DNA from: Massilia sp. Root351
GTDB taxonomy: Bacteria; Pseudomonadota; Gammaproteobacteria; Burkholderiales; Burkholderiaceae_D
Assembly (NCBI RefSeq): GCF_001425045.1
Contig: NZ_LMDJ01000005.1
Span: 62,001-126,000 of the forward strand
Length of the DNA: 64,000 nucleotides
Reading direction: 5' to 3'
How positions within the stretch are numbered: position 1 is the first letter of the stretch; each line of letters opens with the position of its first letter. The position numbers and the translations under genes are program-made. Shown in pieces: positions 1 through 8,254 of the stretch. The notes beneath the pieces are model-generated. The model saw only the letters and a program-made list of their open reading frames with translations, was not told the DNA's origin and did not search any database.

Positions 1-1240
1 GTATCAAAAATCAGACGCATTTGAAGCGCTGCGCGGCCAGCGGCAGCGCCTGCGCAACCCGGCCACCTTTGCCGCCGCTGCCGCTGCGCTGCAATCCGGC
101 GCCGGTGGCTATGCCGCGCACGAAGGCGGCGGCGCCGGCGCCAACGGCGCGGCAGCCGAACACGCCGGAGACTTCGCCAGCCTGCTGGGCGGACAGGTGC
201 GCCGCGCCGGCCACGGCGCGCCGGCTTCGCCGGCCGGCGTGCCGTCGATCGACCAGCTCGTCCGCCAGATCGTCGGCGCCATGCCGCCAGGCCCGGATCC
301 GCGCCAGGCCGAATACGTGGCGGCGGTGGATGCCGTCATCGGCCAGCGCATGCGCGCCGTGCTGCACGCGCCGCAGTTCCAGGCGCTGGAAGCCATCTGG
401 CGCGGCCTGCGGCAACTGGTCACCGGCCTGGAACTGAGCCAGTGCCTGCAGCTCTATGTCCTCGACGCCGGCAAGGACGCCTTGCAAGCCGATATCGATG
501 CCGCCGCGGGCAGCCTGGAGGCGTGCGCTTTGCACCGGCTGCTGGTCGAGCAGCCGCGCACGGGCGCCGACGCCGCGCCCTGGTCGGTGCTGTGCGGCGC
601 CTACAGCTTCGGCCCCGGCGCGGCCGACATCGGACTGCTGGCGGCCCTGGGCGAACTGGCGGCCCGCGCGCACGCGCCGTTTATCGCGAACGCTGGCGAT
701 GCGCTGGCAGGCGCCGCCTCCCTTGCCGCCACGCCCGACGCCTCCGGCTGGCAAGGGCTGGACGGCGACGCGGCGGCACGCTGGCAGGCGCTGCGCACCA
801 GCCCGCAAGCCGGCTGGCTGGGCCTGGCGCTGCCGCGTGTGCTGCTGCGCCTGCCCTACGGCAAGGCCACCGACAGCATCGAACAATTCGATTTCGAAGA
901 AGCGGACGCAGGACACGCACACCAGGACTACCTGTGGGGCCACGCCTGCCTGGCCATCGCCCTGCTGCTGGGCCGCGCCTTCGAGGCCGGCGCCTGGGAC
1001 ATGTCGCCCGGCGACGTCCTCGAGCTGGACGATCTGCCGGCCCACATCGTGCGGCGCGACGGCGAAGCCCATATGCAGGCCTGCGCGGAGGCCTTCCTGA
1101 CCGAGCGCACCGCCACCGCGCTGCTGGAGCACGGCCTGATGCCGCTGCTCAGTTTCAAGAACCGCAACGCGGCGCGCCTGCTGCGCAGCCAGTCCGTATC
1201 CTTCCCCGCGCAGGACTTGTCCGGTCCCTGGAATTCCTGA
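1..1240 (+). CDS. TssC-like T6SS sheath paralogue, 5' partial
   Basis: The frame is open from the window edge (first full codon at base 2), so the true start is outside; about 412 residues are visible. From about residue 60 it follows the order of blocks of the complete TssC at 13057-14547: DF-x-SLL, LE-x-x-WRGL, an AHAP segment, and PYG followed by FDFEE. It ends about 20 residues after the block matching TssC's GFMPLVHKKN, so it lacks roughly the last 130 residues of TssC. The preceding residues may be the end of another domain, possibly TssB-like; that is inference. It stands apart from the main T6SS operon, on the other strand, 23 bases before a TPR-methyltransferase gene. A sheath-like accessory protein is the best guess, since the C-terminal part needed for normal sheath packing is absent. 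Confidence 0.75.
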   Translation, partial: YQKSDAFEALRGQRQRLRNPATFAAAAAALQSGAGGYAAHEGGGAGANGAAAEHAGDFASLLGGQVRRAGHGAPASPAGVPSIDQLVRQIVGAMPPGPDPRQAEYVAAVDAVIGQRMRAVLHAPQFQALEAIWRGLRQLVTGLELSQCLQLYVLDAGKDALQADIDAAAGSLEACALHRLLVEQPRTGADAAPWSVLCGAYSFGPGAADIGLLAALGELAARAHAPFIANAGDALAGAASLAATPDASGWQGLDGDAAARWQALRTSPQAGWLGLALPRVLLRLPYGKATDSIEQFDFEEADAGHAHQDYLWGHACLAIALLLGRAFEAGAWDMSPGDVLELDDLPAHIVRRDGEAHMQACAEAFLTERTATALLEHGLMPLLSFKNRNAARLLRSQSVSFPAQDLSGPWNS

Positions 1241-1263
1241 GTCAGTACCAGCAAGAGCAGAAA

Positions 1264-2604
1264 ATGAGCACGAAGAAGAAAACCGGCCAGAAGATTTCCC
1301 TCGACGACGCGCTGCAACTGGCGGTCTCGGTGCACCGCGAAGGCAAGCCGCGCCTGGCCGCGCAACATTACGAAGCCATCCTGCAAGTGGCGCCCGGCCA
1401 TCCGGACGCGCTGCACTATATGGGCCTGGCGCAGCACCACCTGGGCAACCACGACGGCGCGGTCAACCTGATCCGGCGCGCGCTGGAGGTGGCGCCGGAC
1501 TACGTCGATGCGCGCAACAATCTGGGCAACGTGCAGAAGGAGATGGGCCGCCACGCGGACGCCGAGCAGTCCTACCGCGCGGTGCTGGAGGCCAGGCCCG
1601 ACTTCGCACTGGCCCATAACAACCTGGGGGTGGTGCTGCGTGCGCAGGACCGGCTGGACGAAGCGGCGGCGGCATACCGCCGTGCCGTCGAGCTGTCGCC
1701 GAAGTTCGCGCAAGGCTGGATCAACCTTGGCAATGTGCTGAAGAAAACCAGCGATTTCAACGAAGCGCTGAGCTGCTACCGCAACGCCGTGCTGATCACG
1801 CCCGACAATCCGGACGTCTACCGCAGCCTGGCGCGCGCCCTGATATCGCAACAGCGCGATGCGGAGGCGCTGGAAGTGTACCGGCAATGGGAAAAGGTCG
1901 AACCGGACAATCCCGTGGTGCAGCACCACATCGCCGCCTGCCAGGGCGCAGCTGCGCCGGAGCGCGCGTCGGACTCCTACGTGCAGTCCGTCTTCGACCG
2001 CTTTGCCAACAGCTTCGACGAGGTGCTGGCCAAGCTGGGTTACTGCGCGCCCGCCATGTGCGGCGAGATGGTGACGGCCCTGCTGGGCCCCGCCCCCGCC
2101 GCCAGGCCGGCGCTGCACGTGCTGGACGCCGGCTGCGGCACCGGCCTGTGCGGCCCGCTGCTCAAGCCCTACGCGCGCCACCTGGAAGGGGTGGACCTGT
2201 CGGCCGGCATGCTGGCCAAGGCGGCAGAGCGCGGCGGCTACGACACGCTGCGCGAAGCGGAACTGACCGCGTGGCTGCGCTCCCGCCCGGACGCGTACGA
2301 CCTGGTGGTATCGGCCGATACGCTGTGCTATTTCGGTGCGCTGGACGTGCTGATCCCGGCCGCCGGCGCCGCGCTGCGCCCCGGTGCCCACCTGGTGTTC
2401 ACAGTCGAGGAAACCGTGGACAGCGCCGCTGCGCCGCAATTCCTGCTGCATGCGCACGGCCGCTACAGCCACACGGAAGCCTACGTGCGCGCGATGCTGG
2501 CCGATGCCGGATTGGAAGTGCGCGAACTGCGCCGCGTCACGCTGCGCCAGGAAGCCAGCCGGCCGGTTGCAGGCCTGCTGGTGGGGGCGCGCAAGGGCGG
2601 CTAG
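1264..2604 (+). CDS. TPR-repeat SAM-dependent methyltransferase
   Basis: A 446-residue protein. About six tetratricopeptide repeats fill residues 30-225, recognisable by repeated A-x-N-NLG and A-x-x-x-Y-R-x-A patterns. A Rossmann-fold methyltransferase domain follows, with the SAM-binding motif LDAGCGTG at residues 287-294. The ATG at 1264 was chosen because it begins the TPR-compatible sequence just after the preceding stop; upstream in-frame codons overlap the TssC-like gene in another frame. The substrate is unknown. TPRs usually mediate protein contact, so a protein substrate, perhaps the neighbouring sheath-like protein, is possible but unproven. Its stop shares a CTAG palindrome with the stop of the convergent gene. 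Confidence 0.8.
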   Translation: MSTKKKTGQKISLDDALQLAVSVHREGKPRLAAQHYEAILQVAPGHPDALHYMGLAQHHLGNHDGAVNLIRRALEVAPDYVDARNNLGNVQKEMGRHADAEQSYRAVLEARPDFALAHNNLGVVLRAQDRLDEAAAAYRRAVELSPKFAQGWINLGNVLKKTSDFNEALSCYRNAVLITPDNPDVYRSLARALISQQRDAEALEVYRQWEKVEPDNPVVQHHIAACQGAAAPERASDSYVQSVFDRFANSFDEVLAKLGYCAPAMCGEMVTALLGPAPAARPALHVLDAGCGTGLCGPLLKPYARHLEGVDLSAGMLAKAAERGGYDTLREAELTAWLRSRPDAYDLVVSADTLCYFGALDVLIPAAGAALRPGAHLVFTVEETVDSAAAPQFLLHAHGRYSHTEAYVRAMLADAGLEVRELRRVTLRQEASRPVAGLLVGARKGG

Positions 2605-3449
2605 GAGCGGCTTTTGCCTGCCGCAGGCCTGGCCAGTGGCGCGCCGGCCGATACGGCCGGCTTGGCCATCAGACGCTTGACAGCCAGCTGCACCGCCAGC
2701 GCGCCTGCAAAGGCCGCGCCGAATGCGGCGGCGGCCGAACCTTCGCGCAGCAACAGCGACAGCACCAGGCAAAAAGTCGCAAAAGCGAAGTAGCCGAACA
2801 CCATGCCGCGCAACAGCGCCACCGCGAACGCGCGGCCGGAACGCACGTGCGAGAAACCCACCAGCACGGTGCTCATCACGGGGAACATGGCGAAGAAGCC
2901 GCTCAGGCGCGCGCCTATCGCGGCTGCGCCGTAGCTCACGGCCAGCACCAGCGCCGCCCCGGCCAGCATGCGCCATGGCAGATCGCTGGCCGGGGCGGCG
3001 CCGGCTACGGGCCGCGCGGATGCCAATGCCTGGTCCGAGCCGTCCGGCCGCACCCGCGGAAACAGCTTCGGTGCGATCAGCAAGGCGCCCACCACCATCG
3101 CGAAGCACGCTGCCACCGGCAGTTGCACCGCCTGCAAGCCGGCCACCGCCAGCGCCCAGGCCAGCAGCGCGCCCAGCATCGACACGGCCATGCCGAAACG
3201 CTCCGCCGTCCAGGCGTAGGCGATGCTAAACACCAGCACAGCGATCACCGCCAGCAAGGTGCCTTCGGCGGCGCGCGCGGCAAACGCGGCGCCCTGCTCC
3301 AGCGTCACCGTCAGCAGAATGGGCCCGGAGACGATGGGAAAGGCGGACATCCAGCCCGCCACGCCCGGCCCCCATCTCCGGCCCACCAGCGTTACAGCAT
3401 AGATCAAGCTCGGAACCAGGAGCAGCTTGAGCAGCAAGATCAACGGCAT
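2601..3449 (-). CDS. Multi-pass inner-membrane protein with two similar halves
   Basis: A 282-residue, very hydrophobic protein with about eight to nine likely membrane segments. Two regions resemble each other: one near residues 35-45 (FPIVSGPIL) and one near 188-198 (FPVMSTVLV), each followed by a small-residue helix. This suggests an internal duplication of a four-helix unit, somewhat like the small GlpM membrane family. A polar loop near residues 130-155 separates the halves. No transport motif is recognised and the function is unknown. Its start lies three bases from the PI-PLC-like gene's stop on the same strand, so co-transcription with the end of the T6SS block is likely. Confidence 0.7.
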   Translation of the reverse strand: MPLILLLKLLLVPSLIYAVTLVGRRWGPGVAGWMSAFPIVSGPILLTVTLEQGAAFAARAAEGTLLAVIAVLVFSIAYAWTAERFGMAVSMLGALLAWALAVAGLQAVQLPVAACFAMVVGALLIAPKLFPRVRPDGSDQALASARPVAGAAPASDLPWRMLAGAALVLAVSYGAAAIGARLSGFFAMFPVMSTVLVGFSHVRSGRAFAVALLRGMVFGYFAFATFCLVLSLLLREGSAAAAFGAAFAGALAVQLAVKRLMAKPAVSAGAPLARPAAGKSRS

Positions 3450-3452
3450 CGA

Positions 3453-4532
3453 TCAGTGGTCCGTGCGCATGAAGTTATTGATGTTCTTCACCAGGAAAGT
3501 GGGTGGAATGGTGTTCAGTTCCAAAATATGCTTGCACTTCGCCTCGTCCACGAAATCGATCATCACGAAGTTGGGCATGAAGGCCTTGAGCAGCGTGCCG
3601 CTGGCGAAGCCGTCGATCTTGGCGAACTTGTTCATGCGCGACGTGATGGCCGCGTCCAGGCCGTTGCTCCACATATCCTTTAGCCGCGCCACGTTGGGCG
3701 CCGTCCACATGCCGCTGTTACGGTCGCGGATGCTCTCGAATACGCCCGTCGTGGTCCAGTACATCATGCCGACCACGTTGGGATTGCCGTCGCCGCCGCG
3801 CGCCATCAGCTTGCTCTGCTTCTTGATGTTCTGTTCGATTTTGCCGAATGGCTTGCCGACGCTGGTGCCGCCCTTGCCGAAGTACTGCAGGCCTTCGTAG
3901 CGCTCGTCGTAGGTGCTGCCGGCCTTGCTCAGGTTCCTGATGCCGAGGATGCCTTGCGCGGCACTATAGCTCGCCCGCACCAGCTGCAGCCCGTCCGACG
4001 CGAACAGCACGATCACCTTGCCCTGCAGCTGGCGCAGCGTCCGCGTATTGAGGTTGCCGCCGCCCTTGTAGATCTTGTCGCCCAACACTTCCACGCAAGC
4101 GGCCGCGATCATCTCCCAGTTGTGGCAGTGGTCGAACTTGAGCACCACGAACTCGGTAGCGTAGGTGGTCACGAAACGGGACGCGTCGCTCAGGATCTTG
4201 GTCAGCGTCAGGCCATATTCGCCGCCCCACATGCTTTTCACCTTGGCGGTCGCCAACCCGCCCGTGCGGATATCCACGCCGGTGGTTTTGCTCTCCGGGC
4301 CCTTGCCGTGGTAGGCCTTCAGCGCCACCACCTTGTCGGCGCCGCCCTTCTTGACCAGCGCGCCGGTGATGCGGATATCGAACAGCCGCGCCCCCGCCAC
4401 GGCCTGGTCGAAGATATCGAGATCCTGGGTCTGCGTGTTTGCGTCGCCCATGGTGACGGCGGCGTCATGGCTGCCCGCCATGACGACCTCGTTGAGTTTC
4501 TTGTCCGGGCCTAAATCGTAGTAACTGATCAT
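3453..4532 (-). CDS. PI-PLC X-domain-like phosphodiesterase, candidate T6SS effector
   Basis: A 359-residue protein with the layout of bacterial phosphatidylinositol-specific phospholipase C. A first catalytic-type His lies in AGSHDA (H22), an acidic/basic strand FDIR at residues 51-54, and a second His in AYHG (H75). This family cleaves phosphodiester head groups using two histidines. No signal peptide or membrane segment is seen, which fits a cytoplasmic protein exported by the T6SS rather than by Sec. It sits at the end of the tss operon, 43 bases after a zinc-ribbon membrane protein. Effector status is inferred from location and lack of a signal. A housekeeping lipid-related enzyme remains possible. 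Confidence 0.72.
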   Translation of the reverse strand: MISYYDLGPDKKLNEVVMAGSHDAAVTMGDANTQTQDLDIFDQAVAGARLFDIRITGALVKKGGADKVVALKAYHGKGPESKTTGVDIRTGGLATAKVKSMWGGEYGLTLTKILSDASRFVTTYATEFVVLKFDHCHNWEMIAAACVEVLGDKIYKGGGNLNTRTLRQLQGKVIVLFASDGLQLVRASYSAAQGILGIRNLSKAGSTYDERYEGLQYFGKGGTSVGKPFGKIEQNIKKQSKLMARGGDGNPNVVGMMYWTTTGVFESIRDRNSGMWTAPNVARLKDMWSNGLDAAITSRMNKFAKIDGFASGTLLKAFMPNFVMIDFVDEAKCKHILELNTIPPTFLVKNINNFMRTDH

Positions 4533-4575
4533 TTTTCACCTGCTCCTGGCATTCAAAAAAGGCCCGCCATCCCGC

Positions 4576-5478
4576 TTAGCTGTGCAAATGCACCGCGCGG
4601 CCATTGTCGATCGCCGTCACATCGGCTTCGCAAAAGCTCTGGCATTCCGGGCAATAGCTCACCACCATGTCATCTTCATCGAAATACAGCACCGCGTGCA
4701 TCAGCTCCGTGTGCTCGATCGCCGCCATGCTGTCGCATACCGTGCAGCGGATAAAGATCAACGAGCAGATCCTTCGGTAGACATCCGCATCCGCGCCGTA
4801 GATCATCTCGCCATCCACCAGCTTGTTGGCGCCGGCCTCACTCATCCCCATCGACATCAGGCCGTAGATCACCAGGTCGCGCAGCGTTTTCCGGCGCCGC
4901 GCCTCCACGTTCAGGGTCGGCATCGATCCGCCGGGCTTGCGTGGCGCGGGCGGCACGTCGGGAGGCGCCAGTTCGGGAGCCGGCTTGTCCTTGCAGGTGA
5001 CCCACCAGTTTTTCACGAACATGAGCCCGATAATCGTCGCCGCCGTGGCTACCACGGTCCACGCGCCTTCCTTCGGCGAACCAAACCCGGCCCCGCGCAT
5101 GATCGCGCCGATCAGGCGCCGCTGGTCAGTCTCCCTGCCGCGGTAAATGGCGCCCTGCCCCCACAGGAATCCGCACCAGTGGTTGTAGGTCGTCAGCTTG
5201 GTCTTCTGCTGGCGCAGCAGGGCATTGGTCAGGAAACTATAGGAGCCCAGCGATTGCGAGATGAGCCCCATCAAGAACTTCTCCAGCCCACCGGCTGCAC
5301 CAACCAGCGCCATGTTCTCAAGGCTCGATCCGCTGCCCAGGCTCGGCAGGTTCAGCCAATATGCAAGCTTGTAGATCGGCGTCGCCTGGTTGAAGCGGCT
5401 GCGGGGCAATCGCTTGCCGGCGCTCCGCAACAGCCAGCTAAAGTTCGACTTCGCTTTCAGTGTGAACACGTAGCGCAT
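4576..5478 (-). CDS. Unknown membrane protein with C-terminal zinc ribbon
   Basis: A 300-residue protein of no recognised family. One likely membrane helix lies around residues 140-157, followed by a Pro-rich linker. The C-terminal third has two Cys pairs (C-T-V-C and C-P-E-C, plus a nearby FC) typical of a zinc ribbon. The ATG at 5478 was chosen over a TTG at 5511 because GGGAGG stands at the right distance before it; the TTG would overlap the end of clpV. It lies 29 bases after clpV and 43 bases before the PI-PLC-like gene, so all three are probably co-transcribed. It could be an immunity protein or a loading factor for that enzyme; neither is shown. Confidence 0.65.
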   Translation of the reverse strand: MRYVFTLKAKSNFSWLLRSAGKRLPRSRFNQATPIYKLAYWLNLPSLGSGSSLENMALVGAAGGLEKFLMGLISQSLGSYSFLTNALLRQQKTKLTTYNHWCGFLWGQGAIYRGRETDQRRLIGAIMRGAGFGSPKEGAWTVVATAATIIGLMFVKNWWVTCKDKPAPELAPPDVPPAPRKPGGSMPTLNVEARRRKTLRDLVIYGLMSMGMSEAGANKLVDGEMIYGADADVYRRICSLIFIRCTVCDSMAAIEHTELMHAVLYFDEDDMVVSYCPECQSFCEADVTAIDNGRAVHLHS

Positions 5479-5507
5479 GCTGCCTCCCTGGTGGGCACTG
5501 CCGGGCT

Positions 5508-8243
5508 TCAATCAAAACTGTAGGCAAACTCCCCTTCTTTGACCTCGACCTGCACGCCGGCGATGGCGTCGCCCTGCATCATGCGGTTCAGGAATTCGCG
5601 GCTGATATCGGGCAGCATGGTGTTGGTCAGGATGGCGTCGATCATGCGGCCGCCGGACTCGCCCTCGGTGCAGCGCGACACCACCAGCTTGACCACCTCT
5701 TCGCTGTACTGGAACGGGATCTTGTAGCGCGCCTCGACGCGCTTCTTGATGCGGTTCAGCTGCAGCTTGACGATCTGGCCCAGCATCTGGTCCGACAGCG
5801 GGTAGTACGGGATGGTGACGATGCGGCCCAGCAGCGCCGGCGGGAACACCTTCAGCATCGGCGCGCGCAGGGCCTTGGCCATGCCGTCCGGGTCGGGCAT
5901 CAGGTCCGGGTCCTTGCACAGGCCGGCGATCAGGTCGGTGCCGGCGTTGGTGGTGAGGATGATCAGCGTGTTCTTGAAGTCGATGAAGCGGCCTTCGCCG
6001 TCTTCCATGAAACCCTTGTCGAACACCTGGAAGAACATCTCGTGCACATCCGGGTGCGCCTTCTCCACCTCGTCCAGCAGCACCACCGAGTATGGCTTGC
6101 GGCGCACCGCCTCGGTCAGCACGCCGCCCTCGCCATAGCCCACGTAGCCGGGCGGCGCGCCTTTCAGCGTGGAGACGGTGTGCGCCTCCTGGTACTCGCT
6201 CATGTTGATGGTGATCAGATTCTGCTCGCCGCCGTACAGCGCCTCGGCCAGGGCCAGCGCGGTTTCGGTCTTGCCGACGCCGGAGGTACCGGCCAGCATG
6301 AACACGCCGATCGGCTTGCTCGGATTGTCCAGGCCCGCGCGCGAAGTCTGGATGCGCTTGGCGATCATCTCCATCGCGTGGTCCTGGCCGATCACGCGCT
6401 GGCTCAGCAGCGAGGCCACCTTGAGGATGGTCTCCATCTCGTTCTTGGCCATGCGGCCGACCGGGATGCCGGTCCAGTCTCCCACCACGGCGGCCACCGC
6501 CTGGTAGTCCACGGTCGGCAGGATCAGCGGGGTTTCGCCTTGCAGCGCGCTCAGTTTGGCCTGCACGGCCTTGAGCTGCTCCATCAGCGCGGCGCGTTCT
6601 TCCGGCGCGATGGCAGGTGCGGTGGCGGCGGTGGCGGCCGCAGCTTCGGCGCCCGCCTCCAGGCTGCTGCCGGTGCCCTCCACCGGCTGCGCGCCGTCGC
6701 GCAGCTTGGCACGCAGGGCCAGCAGCTCGTCCACCAGTTCGCGCTCCGCGTTCCAGCGCGTCTCCAGCCCGGCCAGGCGCTCGCGTTCGGCGCCCAGCAG
6801 GTCGTCCGCCTCGCTCTTGCGCTTGCCGATGTCGATGCCGATGGCGCTTTCGCGGCCGATGATGCCCAGTTCCGTTTCCAGCGCTTCGATGCGCTTGCGC
6901 GCATCGTCCACTTCGGCCGGCGTGGCGTGCAGGCTCACGGCCACGCGCGCGCAGGCCGTGTCGAGCAGGCTGACCGACTTGTCCGGCAACTGGCGCGCCG
7001 GGATGTAACGGTGCGACAGCTTGACCGCCGCCTCCAGCGCTTCATCGAGGATCTGCACCTTGTGGTGTTTTTCCATGGTCGAAGCCACGCCGCGCATCAT
7101 CAGGATGGCGCGCTCTTCGCTCGGCTCGTCCACCTGCACGGTCTGGAAGCGGCGGGTCAGCGCCGGGTCCTTCTCGATGTGCTTCTTGTATTCGGCGAAA
7201 GTGGTGGCGCCGATGGTGCGCAGCGTGCCGCGCGCCAGCGCAGGCTTGAGCAGGTTGGCCGCATCGCCGGTGCCGGCCGCGCCGCCCGCGCCCACCAGCG
7301 TGTGCGTCTCGTCGATGAACAGGATGATGGGTTTCGGGCTGCCCTGCACTTCGTCGATCACCGAACGCAGGCGCTGCTCGAACTCGCCCTTCATGCTGGC
7401 GCCGGCCTGCAGCAGGCCCACGTCCAGCGTCAGCAGCTGCACGTCCTTCAGGCTGGGGGGCACGTCGCCACGGGCGATGCGCTGCGCGAAGCCTTCCACC
7501 ACGGCCGTCTTGCCGACGCCGGCCTCGCCCACCAGGATGGGATTGTTCTGGCGGCGGCGCATCAGGATATCGACCACCTGGCGGATCTCGTCGTCGCGGC
7601 CAACGATGGGGTCCATCTTGCCGCTGCGGGCTTGCTCGGTCAGGTCCACGGTGAACTTCTTCAGCGCTTCCTGCTTGCCCATGGCGGCAGGCGCGATGGC
7701 GCCGGAGGCCTCGCCCGGCGCGGCCCCGCCGCCGGCCTGGAAGCCGTCCGTGGCCGCCATCTGCGCTTCCGGCGATTCCTTCAGCAGGCTGGCAAACTTC
7801 TCGCTCAGGTCGTCGGCCTTGATCTTCTGGAATTGCGGCGACATGCCATACAGCGCGTTGCGCAGGCTGGAAGTCTTGAGCATGCCAACCACGATATGGC
7901 CGGAGCGGATCTGCGATTCGCCGAACATCAGCGTGCCATACACCCAGGCGCGCTCCACCGATTCCTCCAGCTGCGAGGACAGGTCGATGCCCGAGGTGGA
8001 GCCGCGCGGCAGGCGGTCCAGCGCCGCCGTCAGGTCGCGCGCCAGGCCGGCCGCGTCCAGCTCATAGTGCTTGACCAGGCGCAGCAGGTCGGAATCCTGC
8101 AACTGCAGGATCTGGTGCATCCAGTGCACCAGTTCCACGTAGGGGTTGCCGCGCAGCTTGCAAAAGACGGTGCTGCTTTCGATGGCGCGGTAGCACAGCG
8201 AGTTCAATTTCCCGAACAGGGCGACGCGACTGATTTCTGCCAT
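5508..8243 (-). CDS. clpV: T6SS sheath-recycling ATPase ClpV (TssH)
   Basis: An AAA+ ClpB-like ATPase of 911 residues, the usual ClpV length. It has an N-terminal Clp repeat domain (1-160), a first ATPase with Walker A GEAGVGKT (239-246) and Walker B LFIDETH (~308-314), a coiled-coil middle region (~440-560), and a second ATPase with GTSGVGKT (652-659) and VVLLDEVEKAH. ClpV disassembles contracted TssB/TssC tubes in the cytoplasm so that subunits can be reused. An AAGGAA ribosome site precedes the ATG. It follows tssG by 11 bases in the tss operon. Confidence 0.96.
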   Translation of the reverse strand: MAEISRVALFGKLNSLCYRAIESSTVFCKLRGNPYVELVHWMHQILQLQDSDLLRLVKHYELDAAGLARDLTAALDRLPRGSTSGIDLSSQLEESVERAWVYGTLMFGESQIRSGHIVVGMLKTSSLRNALYGMSPQFQKIKADDLSEKFASLLKESPEAQMAATDGFQAGGGAAPGEASGAIAPAAMGKQEALKKFTVDLTEQARSGKMDPIVGRDDEIRQVVDILMRRRQNNPILVGEAGVGKTAVVEGFAQRIARGDVPPSLKDVQLLTLDVGLLQAGASMKGEFEQRLRSVIDEVQGSPKPIILFIDETHTLVGAGGAAGTGDAANLLKPALARGTLRTIGATTFAEYKKHIEKDPALTRRFQTVQVDEPSEERAILMMRGVASTMEKHHKVQILDEALEAAVKLSHRYIPARQLPDKSVSLLDTACARVAVSLHATPAEVDDARKRIEALETELGIIGRESAIGIDIGKRKSEADDLLGAERERLAGLETRWNAERELVDELLALRAKLRDGAQPVEGTGSSLEAGAEAAAATAATAPAIAPEERAALMEQLKAVQAKLSALQGETPLILPTVDYQAVAAVVGDWTGIPVGRMAKNEMETILKVASLLSQRVIGQDHAMEMIAKRIQTSRAGLDNPSKPIGVFMLAGTSGVGKTETALALAEALYGGEQNLITINMSEYQEAHTVSTLKGAPPGYVGYGEGGVLTEAVRRKPYSVVLLDEVEKAHPDVHEMFFQVFDKGFMEDGEGRFIDFKNTLIILTTNAGTDLIAGLCKDPDLMPDPDGMAKALRAPMLKVFPPALLGRIVTIPYYPLSDQMLGQIVKLQLNRIKKRVEARYKIPFQYSEEVVKLVVSRCTEGESGGRMIDAILTNTMLPDISREFLNRMMQGDAIAGVQVEVKEGEFAYSFD

Positions 8244-8254
8244 GGTGATTTTCC

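Noticed and set aside
442..1263. N-terminal extension of the TPR-methyltransferase
   Set aside because: The frame is open upstream but overlaps the TssC-like gene and translates to Arg-rich shadow sequence; the ATG at 1264 begins the real protein.
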